From the NCBI GenBank assembly GCA_028279185.1, contig JANQSS010000042.1, positions 62,001 through 126,000 of the forward strand: a stretch of 64,000 nt of DNA. The letters are read 5' to 3'. This DNA comes from Saprospiraceae bacterium. GTDB lineage: Bacteria; Bacteroidota; Bacteroidia; Chitinophagales; Saprospiraceae. Made by a program: the position numbers and the translations under genes. Below the pieces are notes generated by a model. The model was not told the origin of the DNA. It was given only the letters and a program-made list of their open reading frames with translations, and searched no databases. This document shows, piece after piece, positions 17,857 to 29,268 of this stretch (positions are counted from its first letter, which is position 1; the number at the start of each line of letters is the position of its first letter).

Positions 17857-18339
17857 CTAATGCACCGCGTCGGGTTTAATGTCATTAAACATATCAATTA
17901 CGACTTTATAACTCCCATCTTCTTGTAATTTCCAAACATTGACATACTTAAATGGCACATCGACAAACTGCCCTTCATTGTTCATGACCTTTACTATACC
18001 ATTTCCTGTTTCGTAGAGTACTTCTTTTGTTCCGTCCAGGGTTTCCATGTTCAATTGAATATCTCCTACAAAATCCAATGAGGCTTTCCAGTATGCGCTA
18101 ATCGCTTCATTGCCGTGGAACGCCTGATCATCATCCGGCAAGTAATGTGCATTTTGATCATAAAGATTTTGTAAGCGTGCAATGTCCTTCGATCGGAGTG
18201 CTTTGCCCCATGTCTTTCCCAATGATTGAATGAGGGGTTTCACTTCCTCAATTGAAAAACCATTGCCAGATTTTGTTTTAGCTGTTTGTTCGCTGCAAGC
18301 GTAAGTAATGAAAAAGAGTGAAAGCATTAGATATCGCAT
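17857..18339 (-). CDS. SnoaL/DUF4440-like lipoprotein
   Basis: 160 residues from the ATG at 18339, which starts a lipoprotein signal (ITYAC, Cys near residue 15). The mature part matches the NTF2-like cone fold of DUF4440: LGKTWGKALRSKDIARLQNLYDQ cut here for length, then AFHGNEAISAYW and a C-terminal VNVWKLQEDGSYKVV. Such proteins bind small ligands, and some act as isomerases. The gene is alone between the repeat and an AraC gene. Confidence 0.75.
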   Translation of the reverse strand: MRYLMLSLFFITYACSEQTAKTKSGNGFSIEEVKPLIQSLGKTWGKALRSKDIARLQNLYDQNAHYLPDDDQAFHGNEAISAYWKASLDFVGDIQLNMETLDGTKEVLYETGNGIVKVMNNEGQFVDVPFKYVNVWKLQEDGSYKVVIDMFNDIKPDAVH

Positions 18340-18421
18340 AAGACAATACAAGATTTGGTGAACCCAAATATATTTTCAGCTGCCAGGAATATAGGCTATT
18401 TGTACTAAAATCACGGTGCAA

Positions 18422-19486
18422 TTAATTATTTGCCCCCTGTTTTTGTTGTTGTATGCGGTACTGGCTGGGTGTACAGTTGGCATATTTTGTGAATGCGCGA
18501 TTAAATGTACTCTTACTGGTAAAGCCCGATTCGATGGCGATGGCTAAAATTTTAAGATTTTGCTTATCCGTGTCAGCCAAAAGGGATTTTGCAAATTCAA
18601 TTCGATTTTGATTGAGGAGCTGGTTGAAGGTGGTGTCGAGTTTGTCGGAAAACGTTTGAGAGACATGGTGCTTCCTTTCTCCTATGATTTGACACAATTG
18701 ATTAAGGTTTAAATCCCGTTTTGTGAAGTACTCCGAAGCATTCATTAATTGTAGGATCTTTTCACTAATGTGATTAAGATCATTTTCATCTAAGCTGGAG
18801 CTAAGATATTTTGGGCGCCAGGATTTTAGCAATTGAGGTTTCATCCAAAGGATATAACCCAATATGCAAACAAACAGAGAACTGGTCAATAGATAAAATA
18901 TAAAGCTTGTATAGGAGTATTGGCAAGCCGTCAAATAAGTCAAGACAAGAGCGGTTAAGCCATAAATAAGTAATATTACTTGAAGATATAGACGTCGTTC
19001 TTTTGACTTTCCCTTAGGCTTATATCGTATATACCAAAGCATCAGTCCTCCATAAAACAGTACATGTACTACCTTAAAATAATTCAAAGGGACGATGATC
19101 GTTGCATAGTTCTGATGGACATATTCTAGTCTGGCAGTGGCGTTAAACGTCAATAAAAAGCAAGTGAAGCCCAGGTATGTCAAAAAGGGTAAAAGATGAA
19201 TCCCGTATTCTTTGATCGAAATATGCTCTACGGTATCGATTGTTTTAAAGTAGAACCATAGCATAGGTCCGGCTAATAGGCAGATTGGGAATAATAACAT
19301 GAAGGCCTCCGGAATATTCGCTAATAAGGGTCCTGTAACATACAGAAAGTCCAGTTGCTCTAATGCGTAAATGAACACATATGCGGCCAGAAATTTATTA
19401 GCCTTGGGCCCGTTAAAAAACAAGCCTCCGGATACCAGTAGGCCCAGGATAACAAAAAGGAATAATGTATACCTAAGGAGTTCCAA
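18422..19486 (-). CDS. AraC-type regulator with N-terminal membrane domain
   Basis: About 355 residues. Six or seven hydrophobic segments fill the first 240 residues, followed by a C-terminal AraC helix-turn-helix pair (ESGFTSKSTFNRAFTKY and the end TPSQYRIQQ). This 7TM-AraC layout is common in Bacteroidota and couples a membrane signal to DNA binding. There is no ATG near the front; the frame opens with TTG at 19564, but the TTG at 19486 just before the first membrane segment fits the family better. A decayed piece of a paralogue lies at 12655. Confidence 0.8.
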   Translation of the reverse strand: MELLRYTLFLFVILGLLVSGGLFFNGPKANKFLAAYVFIYALEQLDFLYVTGPLLANIPEAFMLLFPICLLAGPMLWFYFKTIDTVEHISIKEYGIHLLPFLTYLGFTCFLLTFNATARLEYVHQNYATIIVPLNYFKVVHVLFYGGLMLWYIRYKPKGKSKERRLYLQVILLIYGLTALVLTYLTACQYSYTSFIFYLLTSSLFVCILGYILWMKPQLLKSWRPKYLSSSLDENDLNHISEKILQLMNASEYFTKRDLNLNQLCQIIGERKHHVSQTFSDKLDTTFNQLLNQNRIEFAKSLLADTDKQNLKILAIAIESGFTSKSTFNRAFTKYANCTPSQYRIQQQKQGANN

Positions 19487-19582
19487 GTTTAAGTTTTTAT
19501 GACTTAGTAACGGTGTTGTATATGAGTAGTAGCGGATTAATATTCGACTACCATTGGGTTGCAATATATCTTTTTAAAATGA

Positions 19583-19616
19583 AATAGCGGTTCGAGTTAA
19601 CATTCAAACCGCTATT
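19583..19616 (-). terminator. Hairpin after the AraC/GyrI gene
   Basis: AATAGCGGTT (19583-19592) pairs with AACCGCTATT (19607-19616). The stem is related to the terminators at 10700 and 13183 (shared ATAGCGGTT), but the T-run after it on the minus strand is interrupted (TTTCATTTT). Confidence 0.65.
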
Positions 19617-19643
19617 GCGTATACGCCGTGTAGCCTGTAGTTA

Positions 19644-20504
19644 TTATTTGATTGGTAAATAAATTTCTGTTTTTAGTTTGGATTCTTCTGTTCGTTGTGG
19701 GTTGTTTCTGTATTTTTCACGGACAGGTTCGTCTCTTAATTCATATGCATTGTTAAGTAGCCATTCGTTAAAAATATAATCATAAACCTCAGATAGATAT
19801 TTATAACTTCCTGTGTAATGGAACATCGCAAATTTTCCCTTTTTCAAAATTTTTGTTCCAACATCACCTTCTGCTTTAGCTTCTTTATGAATGACAAGGC
19901 AAGCATCATATCGTATTTTGTCAGCATCAGTCATATTTGGGTCGTCATAGGGAATTCCAATATGTTCAATTCCAGCAGTAAATAGCTTTTGGGTTTTCAC
20001 CATCGACCATAGCTTTTCCCAAGCACCAGAGAAGTCGAGTTTTTGATAACTTCCTTGAAGTTTTACATAGATGGCATGTTTTTCTTCTAGAGTTACAATT
20101 TTTGCTTTTTTAATATCTAATTTAGTATTCATATTTTCACTTTTTTTTATGATAGTCATTTTTCCGTTTCGATATTCTGTTGGGGAAATTCCAAAATGTT
20201 TTTTGAACTGTTTCGACAGAGACGAAGGTGTCTCGTATCCAACGCTATAAGCAATTTGTTCAATAGAATCATTAGAATATTGAATTAATTGAGCAGCTTT
20301 TTCCAAGCGAGTCCTGACAATGTATGTTCCAATTGGCTCTTTTAATAGAGCTTTCATTATTTTATGAAAATGGAAAGTTGAAAAATGTGATAATTTGGAT
20401 AGCTGACTTAATGTTAGTTTACTGTCTAAATTGTCATTAATGAATTCGGTAATAATATTTAGTCTTTCGGTATAAAACTCCTTGTTAGACTGTTTCTTGC
20501 TCAT
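19644..20504 (-). CDS. AraC-type regulator with GyrI-like effector domain
   Basis: 286 residues. The AraC DNA-binding domain comes first (residues 10-110, with AYSVGYETPSSLSKQFKKHF cut to the recognition helix and ISPTEYRNG). It is followed by a GyrI-like domain, residues 125-286 (AIYVKLQGSYQKLDF, then AGIEHIGIPYDDP, and a C-terminal VREKYRNNP and IYLPIK). GyrI-like domains bind small hydrophobic molecules, as in SbmC and BmrR-type sensors. A second protein with the same design is at 49185. Confidence 0.9.
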   Translation of the reverse strand: MSKKQSNKEFYTERLNIITEFINDNLDSKLTLSQLSKLSHFSTFHFHKIMKALLKEPIGTYIVRTRLEKAAQLIQYSNDSIEQIAYSVGYETPSSLSKQFKKHFGISPTEYRNGKMTIIKKSENMNTKLDIKKAKIVTLEEKHAIYVKLQGSYQKLDFSGAWEKLWSMVKTQKLFTAGIEHIGIPYDDPNMTDADKIRYDACLVIHKEAKAEGDVGTKILKKGKFAMFHYTGSYKYLSEVYDYIFNEWLLNNAYELRDEPVREKYRNNPQRTEESKLKTEIYLPIK

Positions 20505-20603
20505 ATTTAATTACTTTTCATAAACAAAAGTAGGCGTAATAGAGCAAGTAGACTTTTCCTATCTTGTGAAGTTTAAAATTCGGTTAGGGTTTCTTTAATT
20601 ACA

Positions 20604-20672
20604 GGCAACGGTTATGGGAAGCCAGCGTGCCGAAGCGATAGCAAGGCGTGATGCGCTACCCGGTGTTCGCTG
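20604..20672 (-). other. attC-like palindromic spacer
   Basis: Read on the minus strand it starts GCGAACA and ends CCGTTGCC. Between them GGGTAGC pairs with GCTTCCC (one mismatch), and further partial pairing brings the ends together. It lies between the cytochrome c gene and the AraC/GyrI gene. The core sequences match those of the stronger sites near 58 kb. Confidence 0.5.
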
Positions 20673-20679
20673 CAGTATT

Positions 20680-21978
20680 TCAATTTAGTTTACCAGCAAT
20701 TTCATTCGAATTCATTTTTGACAGGTTCACATGATGGACATTTTGTATCAGTTTGGATGTAAACTTGTTAGTACCAAAGTATAATTCTTCATTTTCGGTG
20801 GTCTCTATGAACACAGCCTGAAGTTTTTCGTTAAGCGGAAACTCAACGACCTCTTTACCTTCTCCATACCTAAGTACGTAATAATCCTCGTGTTTATCTA
20901 AAGGAATTATAATATTTCTATCTACGAAAATCACAAAACCAAGTAAATCGACATTTTTAATATTGTCAACTGTTATTTTAATATTTTCTATTTTTTCAAA
21001 GTTCTGTCCAAGAAATCGATCAATGTTATACCAGCCATATTCGCTGACATCAAATTCATAGTACTCCAAACTTCTACTAATTTGGGAATCTGGAATAATT
21101 CCGCCATTCGAATTTGAGTCAATAGCATTCCCGGTCGAGTCGAAAGCAATAAATCCACGATTTGATATTTCACAACTATCGATGTATATAACTTCATCGA
21201 CCCTAATTTCAAGATTTCTGCTTTCACTCACAATGAACTTGTATATGTTCATCAATTCCTCATCGGGTAAATGTTCAAACGAGTTCATCAGTACTTTATC
21301 CCATTGTTCGTAAAGACAAACCGCCAAATTGTGCCCTGTGCTTATCAATCGCTGCGAATTTTTAGTGAAGTCAAGCAAAAAATCCATATCTCTAAATTTG
21401 GTAATATTACCCAAGGCCGGCCCGGTTAATTTGTTTCTCAAATCAGGGTTATGGCACTGACTACAATTCTTCATAAAAGATTGTCTCCCAAGTTCAATAT
21501 TCTGCAATGACTGACTTTCCTCTATGCCACCTACTTCAGTCCAATCAATATTTTCAGCAGCATGACGTCACTTAAAAAGACGCATACTCGAGGCCACCTC
21601 TTCGGTAGGCAAACTTATTCGAATGGGATACTCAGCGTCTATTGGCCTATTCGCAGAAATATTGATCATGCCATCGCTTTCTAATATTTTTCCGTTTGAA
21701 GAAAGCGTACCAAGGTTATACCTGATCATTCTAAGTTTGTCTATAGCTGTGATCACCTCAAGTGTCACTATATCCCGACTATTACCAAAAGTTTTTGAGT
21801 GGATAGTAATTTTGACTCTTTCTTTCGTAGTGATGGTTGTGTCTTTATTCCCGAGTAGTTCAAAGTGCTCTATTTCATAATTTTTAGGGACATCTATATT
21901 TTCATTTGAACACGAAATGAGTAGTGTTTTAAGTAAAATTAATACCAGAATTGACTTAACCAGTGTTGCTTCTTTCAT
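20680..21978 (-). pseudogene. Cytochrome c lipoprotein gene split by an in-frame TGA
   Basis: Two open stretches share one frame and are separated only by the TGA at 21568-21570. The upstream part (21571-21978) encodes a lipoprotein signal (LLISC, Cys near residue 23) and a beta-rich domain that ends SSMRLFK. The downstream part begins RHAAENID with no ATG, GTG or ribosome site, then has FMKNCSQCHNPDL, a single CxxCH haem site, and a further beta domain of about 130 residues. I read it as one protein of about 432 residues with a recent nonsense change (for example TGG to TGA). Alternatives are two separate genes, with a TTG start at 21507, or a sequencing error. The intact protein would be a periplasmic monohaem cytochrome. 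Confidence 0.6.
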
Positions 21979-22065
21979 ATGTGATTTTTCTAGCGTGTAA
22001 TGGGTTTGGCGGAACCTTGGTAGATAACAGCACATGCTTTGCTGCAGCTTATTAGCATTGGTCTT

Positions 22066-22341
22066 TTACTTTAACAGCGTTTTTAATTTTCTGTATTTAT
22101 TCAAAAGTGCTCCACGATTCCCCCAATCTTCAGTTTCATCTGTCACTTTAGGGTTTATGAAGGTTCCGTTATCTGAAATTATATCTATCGTTTCAAGGCC
22201 AAATTCTATGGCGGATTGTTTTTGTTTTTCGGTTTCATCATGAATTCCCATCATTGATTTCGTGTATACCCAATCATTGTCAAATACTTCCTCAAACATT
22301 TCAAGAAATTCTATAATGGCATGTTTTAGTTCTTTATCCAT
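22066..22341 (-). CDS. Small acidic hypothetical protein
   Basis: 91 residues from the ATG at 22341, chosen because it lies 11 bases after the macro-domain stop; a longer frame would overlap that gene. The product is acidic and helical (HAIIEFLEMFEEVFDNDW) with no membrane segment. I do not recognise the family. The tight spacing suggests a cotranscribed partner of the macro-domain protein. Confidence 0.6.
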   Translation of the reverse strand: MDKELKHAIIEFLEMFEEVFDNDWVYTKSMMGIHDETEKQKQSAIEFGLETIDIISDNGTFINPKVTDETEDWGNRGALLNKYRKLKTLLK

Positions 22342-22352
22342 TTTGAGTTGAT

Positions 22353-22862
22353 TTATAAACCAAGCAATTGTCCATATATACGATGATTTTCTTGGTCGAA
22401 ACAAACGAAAATTACTTTATCAATTTCGTTGGTAAATTCTTGTTTAACGGTATTAATAGCAATTTCGGCAGCTAGTCTTTTGGGAAATTTGTAAATGCCC
22501 GTACTAATATTTGGGAAAGCTATGGAGCTTAAATCTAATTGTTTGGCTATTCTGAATACGTTTTTATAACATTCTGCAAGCTTGATGGTCTCTTCACTTT
22601 TACCATTGTTCCATCTTGGACCTACTGTGTGAATCACATATTTTGCATGTAATTTGCCGGCAGTCGTATAAACTGCTTCTCCTACCTTACACCCACCTTG
22701 TTTGTTTCTGATTTTAATGCATTCGTCCAATATTTCTTTTCCTCCCGCTCTGTGGATTGCTCCGTCGACACCACCACCTCCAAGGAGTGAAGTATTTGCT
22801 GCATTCACTATTGCATCAACATTCAATTTAGTTATATCGCCTTGGATTAACTCAATTTTCAT
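22353..22862 (-). CDS. Macro domain protein (O-acetyl-ADP-ribose deacetylase type)
   Basis: 169 residues from the ATG at 22862; the frame is open upstream but the domain begins here ([20 protein letters not shown]). It holds the ADP-ribose binding signature [18 protein letters not shown] and the second loop [12 protein letters not shown]. The MacroD/YmdB group hydrolyses O-acetyl-ADP-ribose and removes ADP-ribose from acidic residues. A downstream small gene follows at 11 bases. In a window with several TIR genes, an ADP-ribose handling enzyme is worth noting, though no link is shown. Confidence 0.92.
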   Translation of the reverse strand: MKIELIQGDITKLNVDAIVNAANTSLLGGGGVDGAIHRAGGKEILDECIKIRNKQGGCKVGEAVYTTAGKLHAKYVIHTVGPRWNNGKSEETIKLAECYKNVFRIAKQLDLSSIAFPNISTGIYKFPKRLAAEIAINTVKQEFTNEIDKVIFVCFDQENHRIYGQLLGL

Positions 22863-23075
22863 TTTTGCTAACTTGATTATTGCAGTCCTGCTAAAAATAG
22901 TAGGGCCAATCGCCACTTGGCTCTTCGTGTGCCCAGCTAGGGTATCTATGGTTATAAAGAAAACGATAATCTAATGGGTTAAGGACCCTTGTACGGTCCA
23001 CTCTATGTTTTGCTTTTCTGTTATGCATGTACTCCTTATTGTCTGAACATAATAGATAAGATAGTGAGATACTCA

Positions 23076-23477
23076 TTATATGTTCTTTAGTTTTTTATTG
23101 AATACTCTGTGGTACTGCAGTCGTACTCCGCCAAAGTTTATCAGTAAGCCGTCCGCGATATTATAAGCTTCACAATAATTGATAGCTTGAGCTTTATGTA
23201 CACCTTCTAGTTTTTCTACTGCCTTTATTTCGACCATAACTTTATCTTCGACAAAGAAATCAACTCTTCGTGACCCTACAGATTCTCCCTTATACTCCAA
23301 TGGCATTTTTAATTCTCTTGCAAATGATAATCCTTGAATCGAAAACTCAATAGCCAATGCTCTTTGGTAGACGACTTCCTGAAATCCGTTACCCATCTGA
23401 TTGTGAACTTCCATGGCACAGCCTATAATCTTATGAGTCAACGTATTAATTTCATCCGTATTCATTTTGGTCATCAT
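23076..23477 (-). CDS. GxxExxY protein
   Basis: 133 residues. The family-defining block is present as GNGFQEVVYQRALAIEF, then the nuclease-like ERELKMP equivalent (FARELKMPLEY), VDFFVEDKVMVEIKA and the tail QAINYCEAYNIADGLLINFG. The fold is that of the PD-(D/E)xK nucleases. The family is widespread in Bacteroidota, often in many copies, with no settled function. A copy with an internal deletion lies at 12811-13075, so this gene has duplicated locally. Confidence 0.9.
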   Translation of the reverse strand: MMTKMNTDEINTLTHKIIGCAMEVHNQMGNGFQEVVYQRALAIEFSIQGLSFARELKMPLEYKGESVGSRRVDFFVEDKVMVEIKAVEKLEGVHKAQAINYCEAYNIADGLLINFGGVRLQYHRVFNKKLKNI

Positions 23478-23684
23478 TTTATCTTATACCATCATGTTCA
23501 GACAATTTTTCCTGAAGTTGTTTTTTGGAGAAGTGATTTTACTTTTTTGCTATGCATTTACTCCCCTTTGTCAGAACAGGATGTGTAAGATATGCACGAT
23601 TATATTGTTTTTGTTTTATCAACTATGTTGCAATTAATATGATACAATTAAATAATGGTAAGCCTAAAAATGCTGCGATTTGGA

Positions 23685-23759
23685 AATAGGTGTAATGCAC
23701 CGATCGTAGGCTCTTATCGTTGCTGAGACAAGATAAAGAATTTTGATCGCAAGAACAAG
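23685..23759 (-). repeat. Dispersed repeat, partial copy 5
   Basis: Matches the right-hand end of copy 1 (17675-17750), sharing GGTGTA, GTTGCTGAGACAAGATAA and AATTTTGAT. The rest of the element is absent. Confidence 0.65.
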
Positions 23760-23805
23760 TTGAAAGATGGCTCTTGAATCATTGTGACAAGGGCATACAC
23801 CACCA

Positions 23806-23841
23806 CAAAAAAAGAGGCCGCCCCAAAACATGAGACAGCCT
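23806..23841 (-). terminator. Intrinsic terminator of perR-katG
   Basis: AGGCCGCCCC (23815-23824) pairs with GAGACAGCCT (23832-23841) using several G-U pairs; on the minus strand a run of seven T follows directly. It lies 40 bases after the katG stop. Confidence 0.85.
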
Positions 23842-23880
23842 ATTTTTAATTAACTAATAGCAGCTAAGCTAAGTCTACTT

Positions 23881-26474
<2,594 letters not shown>

Positions 26475-26502
26475 GAATGTAAAATGCGAATGATTCTGTA
26501 AA

Positions 26503-26515
26503 GATAATGATTCTC
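26503..26515. promoter_or_regulatory. Candidate Fur/PerR box
   Basis: GATAATGATTCTC is a 13-base dyad with one mismatched pair around a central G and is close to the core of Fur-family operators. It lies about 30 bases upstream of the preferred GTG start of the PerR-like gene. Its position supports autoregulation of perR-katG and argues against the longer reading frame. Confidence 0.5.
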
Positions 26516-26738
26516 CTTTAGAACACAAATAGCTTGGAGAAGTTTTATGGAATAATGGTGAACGGAGGTTATTCGGTGAGTTGAATTCCTGGTTTTAATG
26601 TGATTTCTTCGTCTAGTTGCTTGTACCTACTGTAGGACTGCTATTTTAAATCAATGTTGGTCATGTTTAACGCCAGGCGCAGGACAGAATTTCAGACGAA
26701 GTATATATGGCAAGCACATGTCGTTTTTATCAAATCAC

Positions 26739-27359
26739 TTAATTGCTATAAAAGACATCTGTTACAAGTGTTATGTTAGACAGTGAAACTTCATGCCATT
26801 TTTCAGATAACAAACTGACGTCTAGAGTTAATTCTAATTTGGCCCTATTAGGGTCTTCCTCACATGAAGGAAGACCAATTTCACGAGAAACCCTTGAATT
26901 AATCACGGTGGGTGGTAAATATTCGTCGAAAGAAAAATTCTCTGGATCCCATCCAAATGCATTAGTTAAAAATTCATCCTGATTAAGAAATAGGAAGTCG
27001 ACAATTAGCGTGCACCTTTCGGTATTGATATAATCAAAAGAATTAAAAACCCTATCAAAAAACTCATAGCTGCTCACGGTGACAGTGTCATTTATTATGC
27101 ATCTTAGAAAAACCACCATACTATCGCAGATAATATAATAATTTCTGAAGGTGTAATCATAGGGATCGTACATTCCGCCTACACCTCCACTTTGTTGGAA
27201 ACCGCACCTATTTTCATCCTCACAGGTGCTGATAAAGGTAAATGTCTGACCATCCAGGATTTCTTTGAAATTGAGATCTTCGTTATCATTGTCGCACGAT
27301 AACAAAAGGACATTCATGGCGAAGGCTATTAGTACAATATGCTTAAGGTGATTCAACAT
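26739..27359 (-). CDS. Hypothetical lipoprotein
   Basis: 206 residues with a lipoprotein signal (LLLSC, Cys 22) followed by an acidic stretch (DNDNEDLN), typical of surface-exposed Bacteroidota lipoproteins. Four further Cys residues (CEDENRCG, CDSMVVFLRC) could form disulfides. No recognised domain. It stands alone about 260 bases upstream of perR's region, on the same strand. Confidence 0.6.
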   Translation of the reverse strand: MLNHLKHIVLIAFAMNVLLLSCDNDNEDLNFKEILDGQTFTFISTCEDENRCGFQQSGGVGGMYDPYDYTFRNYYIICDSMVVFLRCIINDTVTVSSYEFFDRVFNSFDYINTERCTLIVDFLFLNQDEFLTNAFGWDPENFSFDEYLPPTVINSRVSREIGLPSCEEDPNRAKLELTLDVSLLSEKWHEVSLSNITLVTDVFYSN

Positions 27360-27516
27360 TACGGTTTCTACTTTATGAATATTAGTATTAATAATGCAAT
27401 TTTAGTCATCGATGAAAAGGAACGACTCCAAAATAGTCAAAATATCGAGCACTGTTAGTTTTTGTTGATTAAAGTCTTTTATACTCTAAACGTCGTGCCG
27501 CTGGCTGACGTCACAT

Positions 27517-27897
27517 TCATTCTTTCTCAAATGACGTCATTCCATGGTCATTTTCGTTTCCAGGAACCTCCATTGCTTCTATGATTATATTTCTAGGGTC
27601 GCCGTAGTATTTCGAATCAATAATTTGTCTTATTTTATTTTTGTCTTTATCTGCTATAATTAAAATTGATCGAATTAGTTGTTCTTTACCGACATTGATT
27701 GCGTCTTTTTTGATTTCATCCATCATTTTCAAGACTTCCTCTCTATCCTTTGGATTTGGAAACTTCTGCTGGATTCGTAACAAAATGTCATCAGGAAGAC
27801 CATGTTTTGTCGTTGTATTTTTTTTATTATAAAACCGAGTGATCATGATGACAAATACCAAAACTAGAATTCCAATTGTTACTAAAACCAGCTTCAT
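27517..27897 (-). CDS. Small single-pass membrane protein, unknown function
   Basis: 126 residues. One N-terminal membrane segment (residues 3-20) is followed by a charged, helical cytoplasmic or periplasmic part with ILLRIQQKFPNPKDREEVLK. The tail is Asn/Gly/Glu rich. No family is recognised. It sits as a single gene between unrelated neighbours. Confidence 0.55.
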   Translation of the reverse strand: MKLVLVTIGILVLVFVIMITRFYNKKNTTTKHGLPDDILLRIQQKFPNPKDREEVLKMMDEIKKDAINVGKEQLIRSILIIADKDKNKIRQIIDSKYYGDPRNIIIEAMEVPGNENDHGMTSFEKE

Positions 27898-28092
27898 AGG
27901 TGAAATAATTCGTGAATTAATTGTAGGATTTGAAAATTAATTGATCAATGCGTAACAGTGATTAATATAGAGAATTACAACAAAGGGGTAGTTCCGTTAT
28001 ATCTGTTGTTAACCATCGTAGCTTTATCGCTTGAATTCAAATCTACCTATATATGTAACCAGTGTTAACTTAAGTTGCATTTTGAAATTATA

Positions 28093-29163
28093 TTAATGAT
28101 CCCTGATACAACGGCAAGAATAAGCAACGTCTTTTGATGATGTACCACCGGAAACACCGACACCTCTGTTGTAATCAAAAGTATAAAATTGAACACTACC
28201 ATTTTCTATATCTCGTGTCCAAAAAGTCACTTTTTCTCCCAAATCCTTAAATCCAATTTCACCCAGAGATAGACTTCCTGCAAATTTTATATTAAATCCA
28301 CTGGAGCGATTATTAACTAAAGATTCGTAAATCTCTTTTCCTCCAAATCCATAGCTTCTTGTTAATTTTAGCCATTCCTCAAGACTAGGAAGTCTCCATC
28401 CATCTGTGCATACTTCCTTTGCTGCTTGCCAAGTGTACAATCTTCCATACTTTCTACAATTTGTACTTTTATTATCGTAACACCAAGAGCCCACAACTTC
28501 TTGATTTACATTTTCAGTCATCCAAATTCTCATATCATTCATTCTCTTCCAAGATTTTTTCACACCTAAACTATTATATACGCAGATAATTGAAATGATA
28601 GACATGATAGCTACTCCCAAGGTCCACCAAACTTTGGATTTGGTTTTTCGATTTCTAAAGCTCTTTTTATTTTCATCGAGAGTATTACAATTGGTAATAT
28701 TTCTTAGGTCCTGTATCAACGGTTTTATATCATGTTTCCACCTTGCTTTTCTGATAGGAAATGCTTGATATTCTAATAAAGAATGCAATTCTTCAGGAAT
28801 TTTACTTTTGATGGGTAGTGTAGCATTATCAATTAGGATTGGAATAATTATTTTCTTTGCTTCAATAGCTGCGATAAGTTCTTTTCTGACCCAATCTTCC
28901 GTATGAAATAATCGAATTTGACCATTACGTTCTTCTAACCAAGATTCCCCTATCATCACGAGTATAACTTTCGCTTCTAATCCAGCTTCAACGAGTTTAT
29001 CAATCCATTTATCACCTGATTGAATATCATCAATATCCTGAAAAGTAAAACCTTCACCAAATTCTATATCTAAATCACTCGCAAGTCTACCTGCTTCACT
29101 AGATGCATCAGATCTTCTGTAATTTATAAAGACTACGGGGTTCTCGTATAATTTTATTGTCAT
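28093..29163 (-). CDS. TIR domain - membrane segment - FISUMP domain protein
   Basis: 356 residues with three parts. Residues 8-150 are a TIR domain (VVFINYRRSDASSEAGRL, later DIDDIQSGDKW, VMIGESWLEE and the DWVRKELIAAIE segment, where the Glu matches the NADase glutamate of bacterial TIR domains). Residues about 178-198 form one membrane helix. Residues 205-356 resemble the FISUMP domain (Fibrobacter succinogenes major paralogous domain): WMTENVNQEVVGSWCYDN, GRLYTWQAA, DGWRLPSLEEW. The likely topology is TIR in the cytoplasm and FISUMP outside. I know of TIR proteins fused to sensor domains, but this combination is striking. An attC-like spacer lies just upstream. Confidence 0.8.
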   Translation of the reverse strand: MTIKLYENPVVFINYRRSDASSEAGRLASDLDIEFGEGFTFQDIDDIQSGDKWIDKLVEAGLEAKVILVMIGESWLEERNGQIRLFHTEDWVRKELIAAIEAKKIIIPILIDNATLPIKSKIPEELHSLLEYQAFPIRKARWKHDIKPLIQDLRNITNCNTLDENKKSFRNRKTKSKVWWTLGVAIMSIISIICVYNSLGVKKSWKRMNDMRIWMTENVNQEVVGSWCYDNKSTNCRKYGRLYTWQAAKEVCTDGWRLPSLEEWLKLTRSYGFGGKEIYESLVNNRSSGFNIKFAGSLSLGEIGFKDLGEKVTFWTRDIENGSVQFYTFDYNRGVGVSGGTSSKDVAYSCRCIRDH

Positions 29164-29202
29164 AATGGATTTGATTCAATTTTTCCCTTTGGAGTATAGA
29201 GG

Positions 29203-29266
29203 TTAACGGATCGGCGCCATGCTGCGTACACGATAGGGTATGCTGTCATCGTCGCTTGTTACAGAC
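29203..29266 (-). other. attC-like palindromic spacer
   Basis: Read on the minus strand it starts CTGTAACAAG and ends GATCCGTTAA. Internal pairing is imperfect (GATGACAGCATAC against GATCGGCGCCATGC in inverted orientation). It lies between the pentapeptide/TIR-like gene, whose stop is three bases away, and the TIR-FISUMP gene. Confidence 0.5.
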
Positions 29267-29268
29267 TG

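Larger units (their letters stand above)
23478..23880. other. Intergenic region with partial dispersed repeat and katG terminator
   Basis: Contains the partial repeat at 23685-23759 and the terminator at 23806-23841. The first 60 bases continue the sequence shared with the deleted GxxExxY copy. Nothing else is recognised. Confidence 0.6.

Noticed and set aside
21568-21570. TGA in the cytochrome gene as a selenocysteine codon
   Set aside because: No selenocysteine insertion structure or selenoprotein family fits; a nonsense change or sequencing error is more likely.
22891-23076. 61-codon minus-strand frame between the macro-domain and GxxExxY genes
   Set aside because: It is rich in rare residues and has no ribosome site. 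It may be the remnant of something, but nothing supports a gene.
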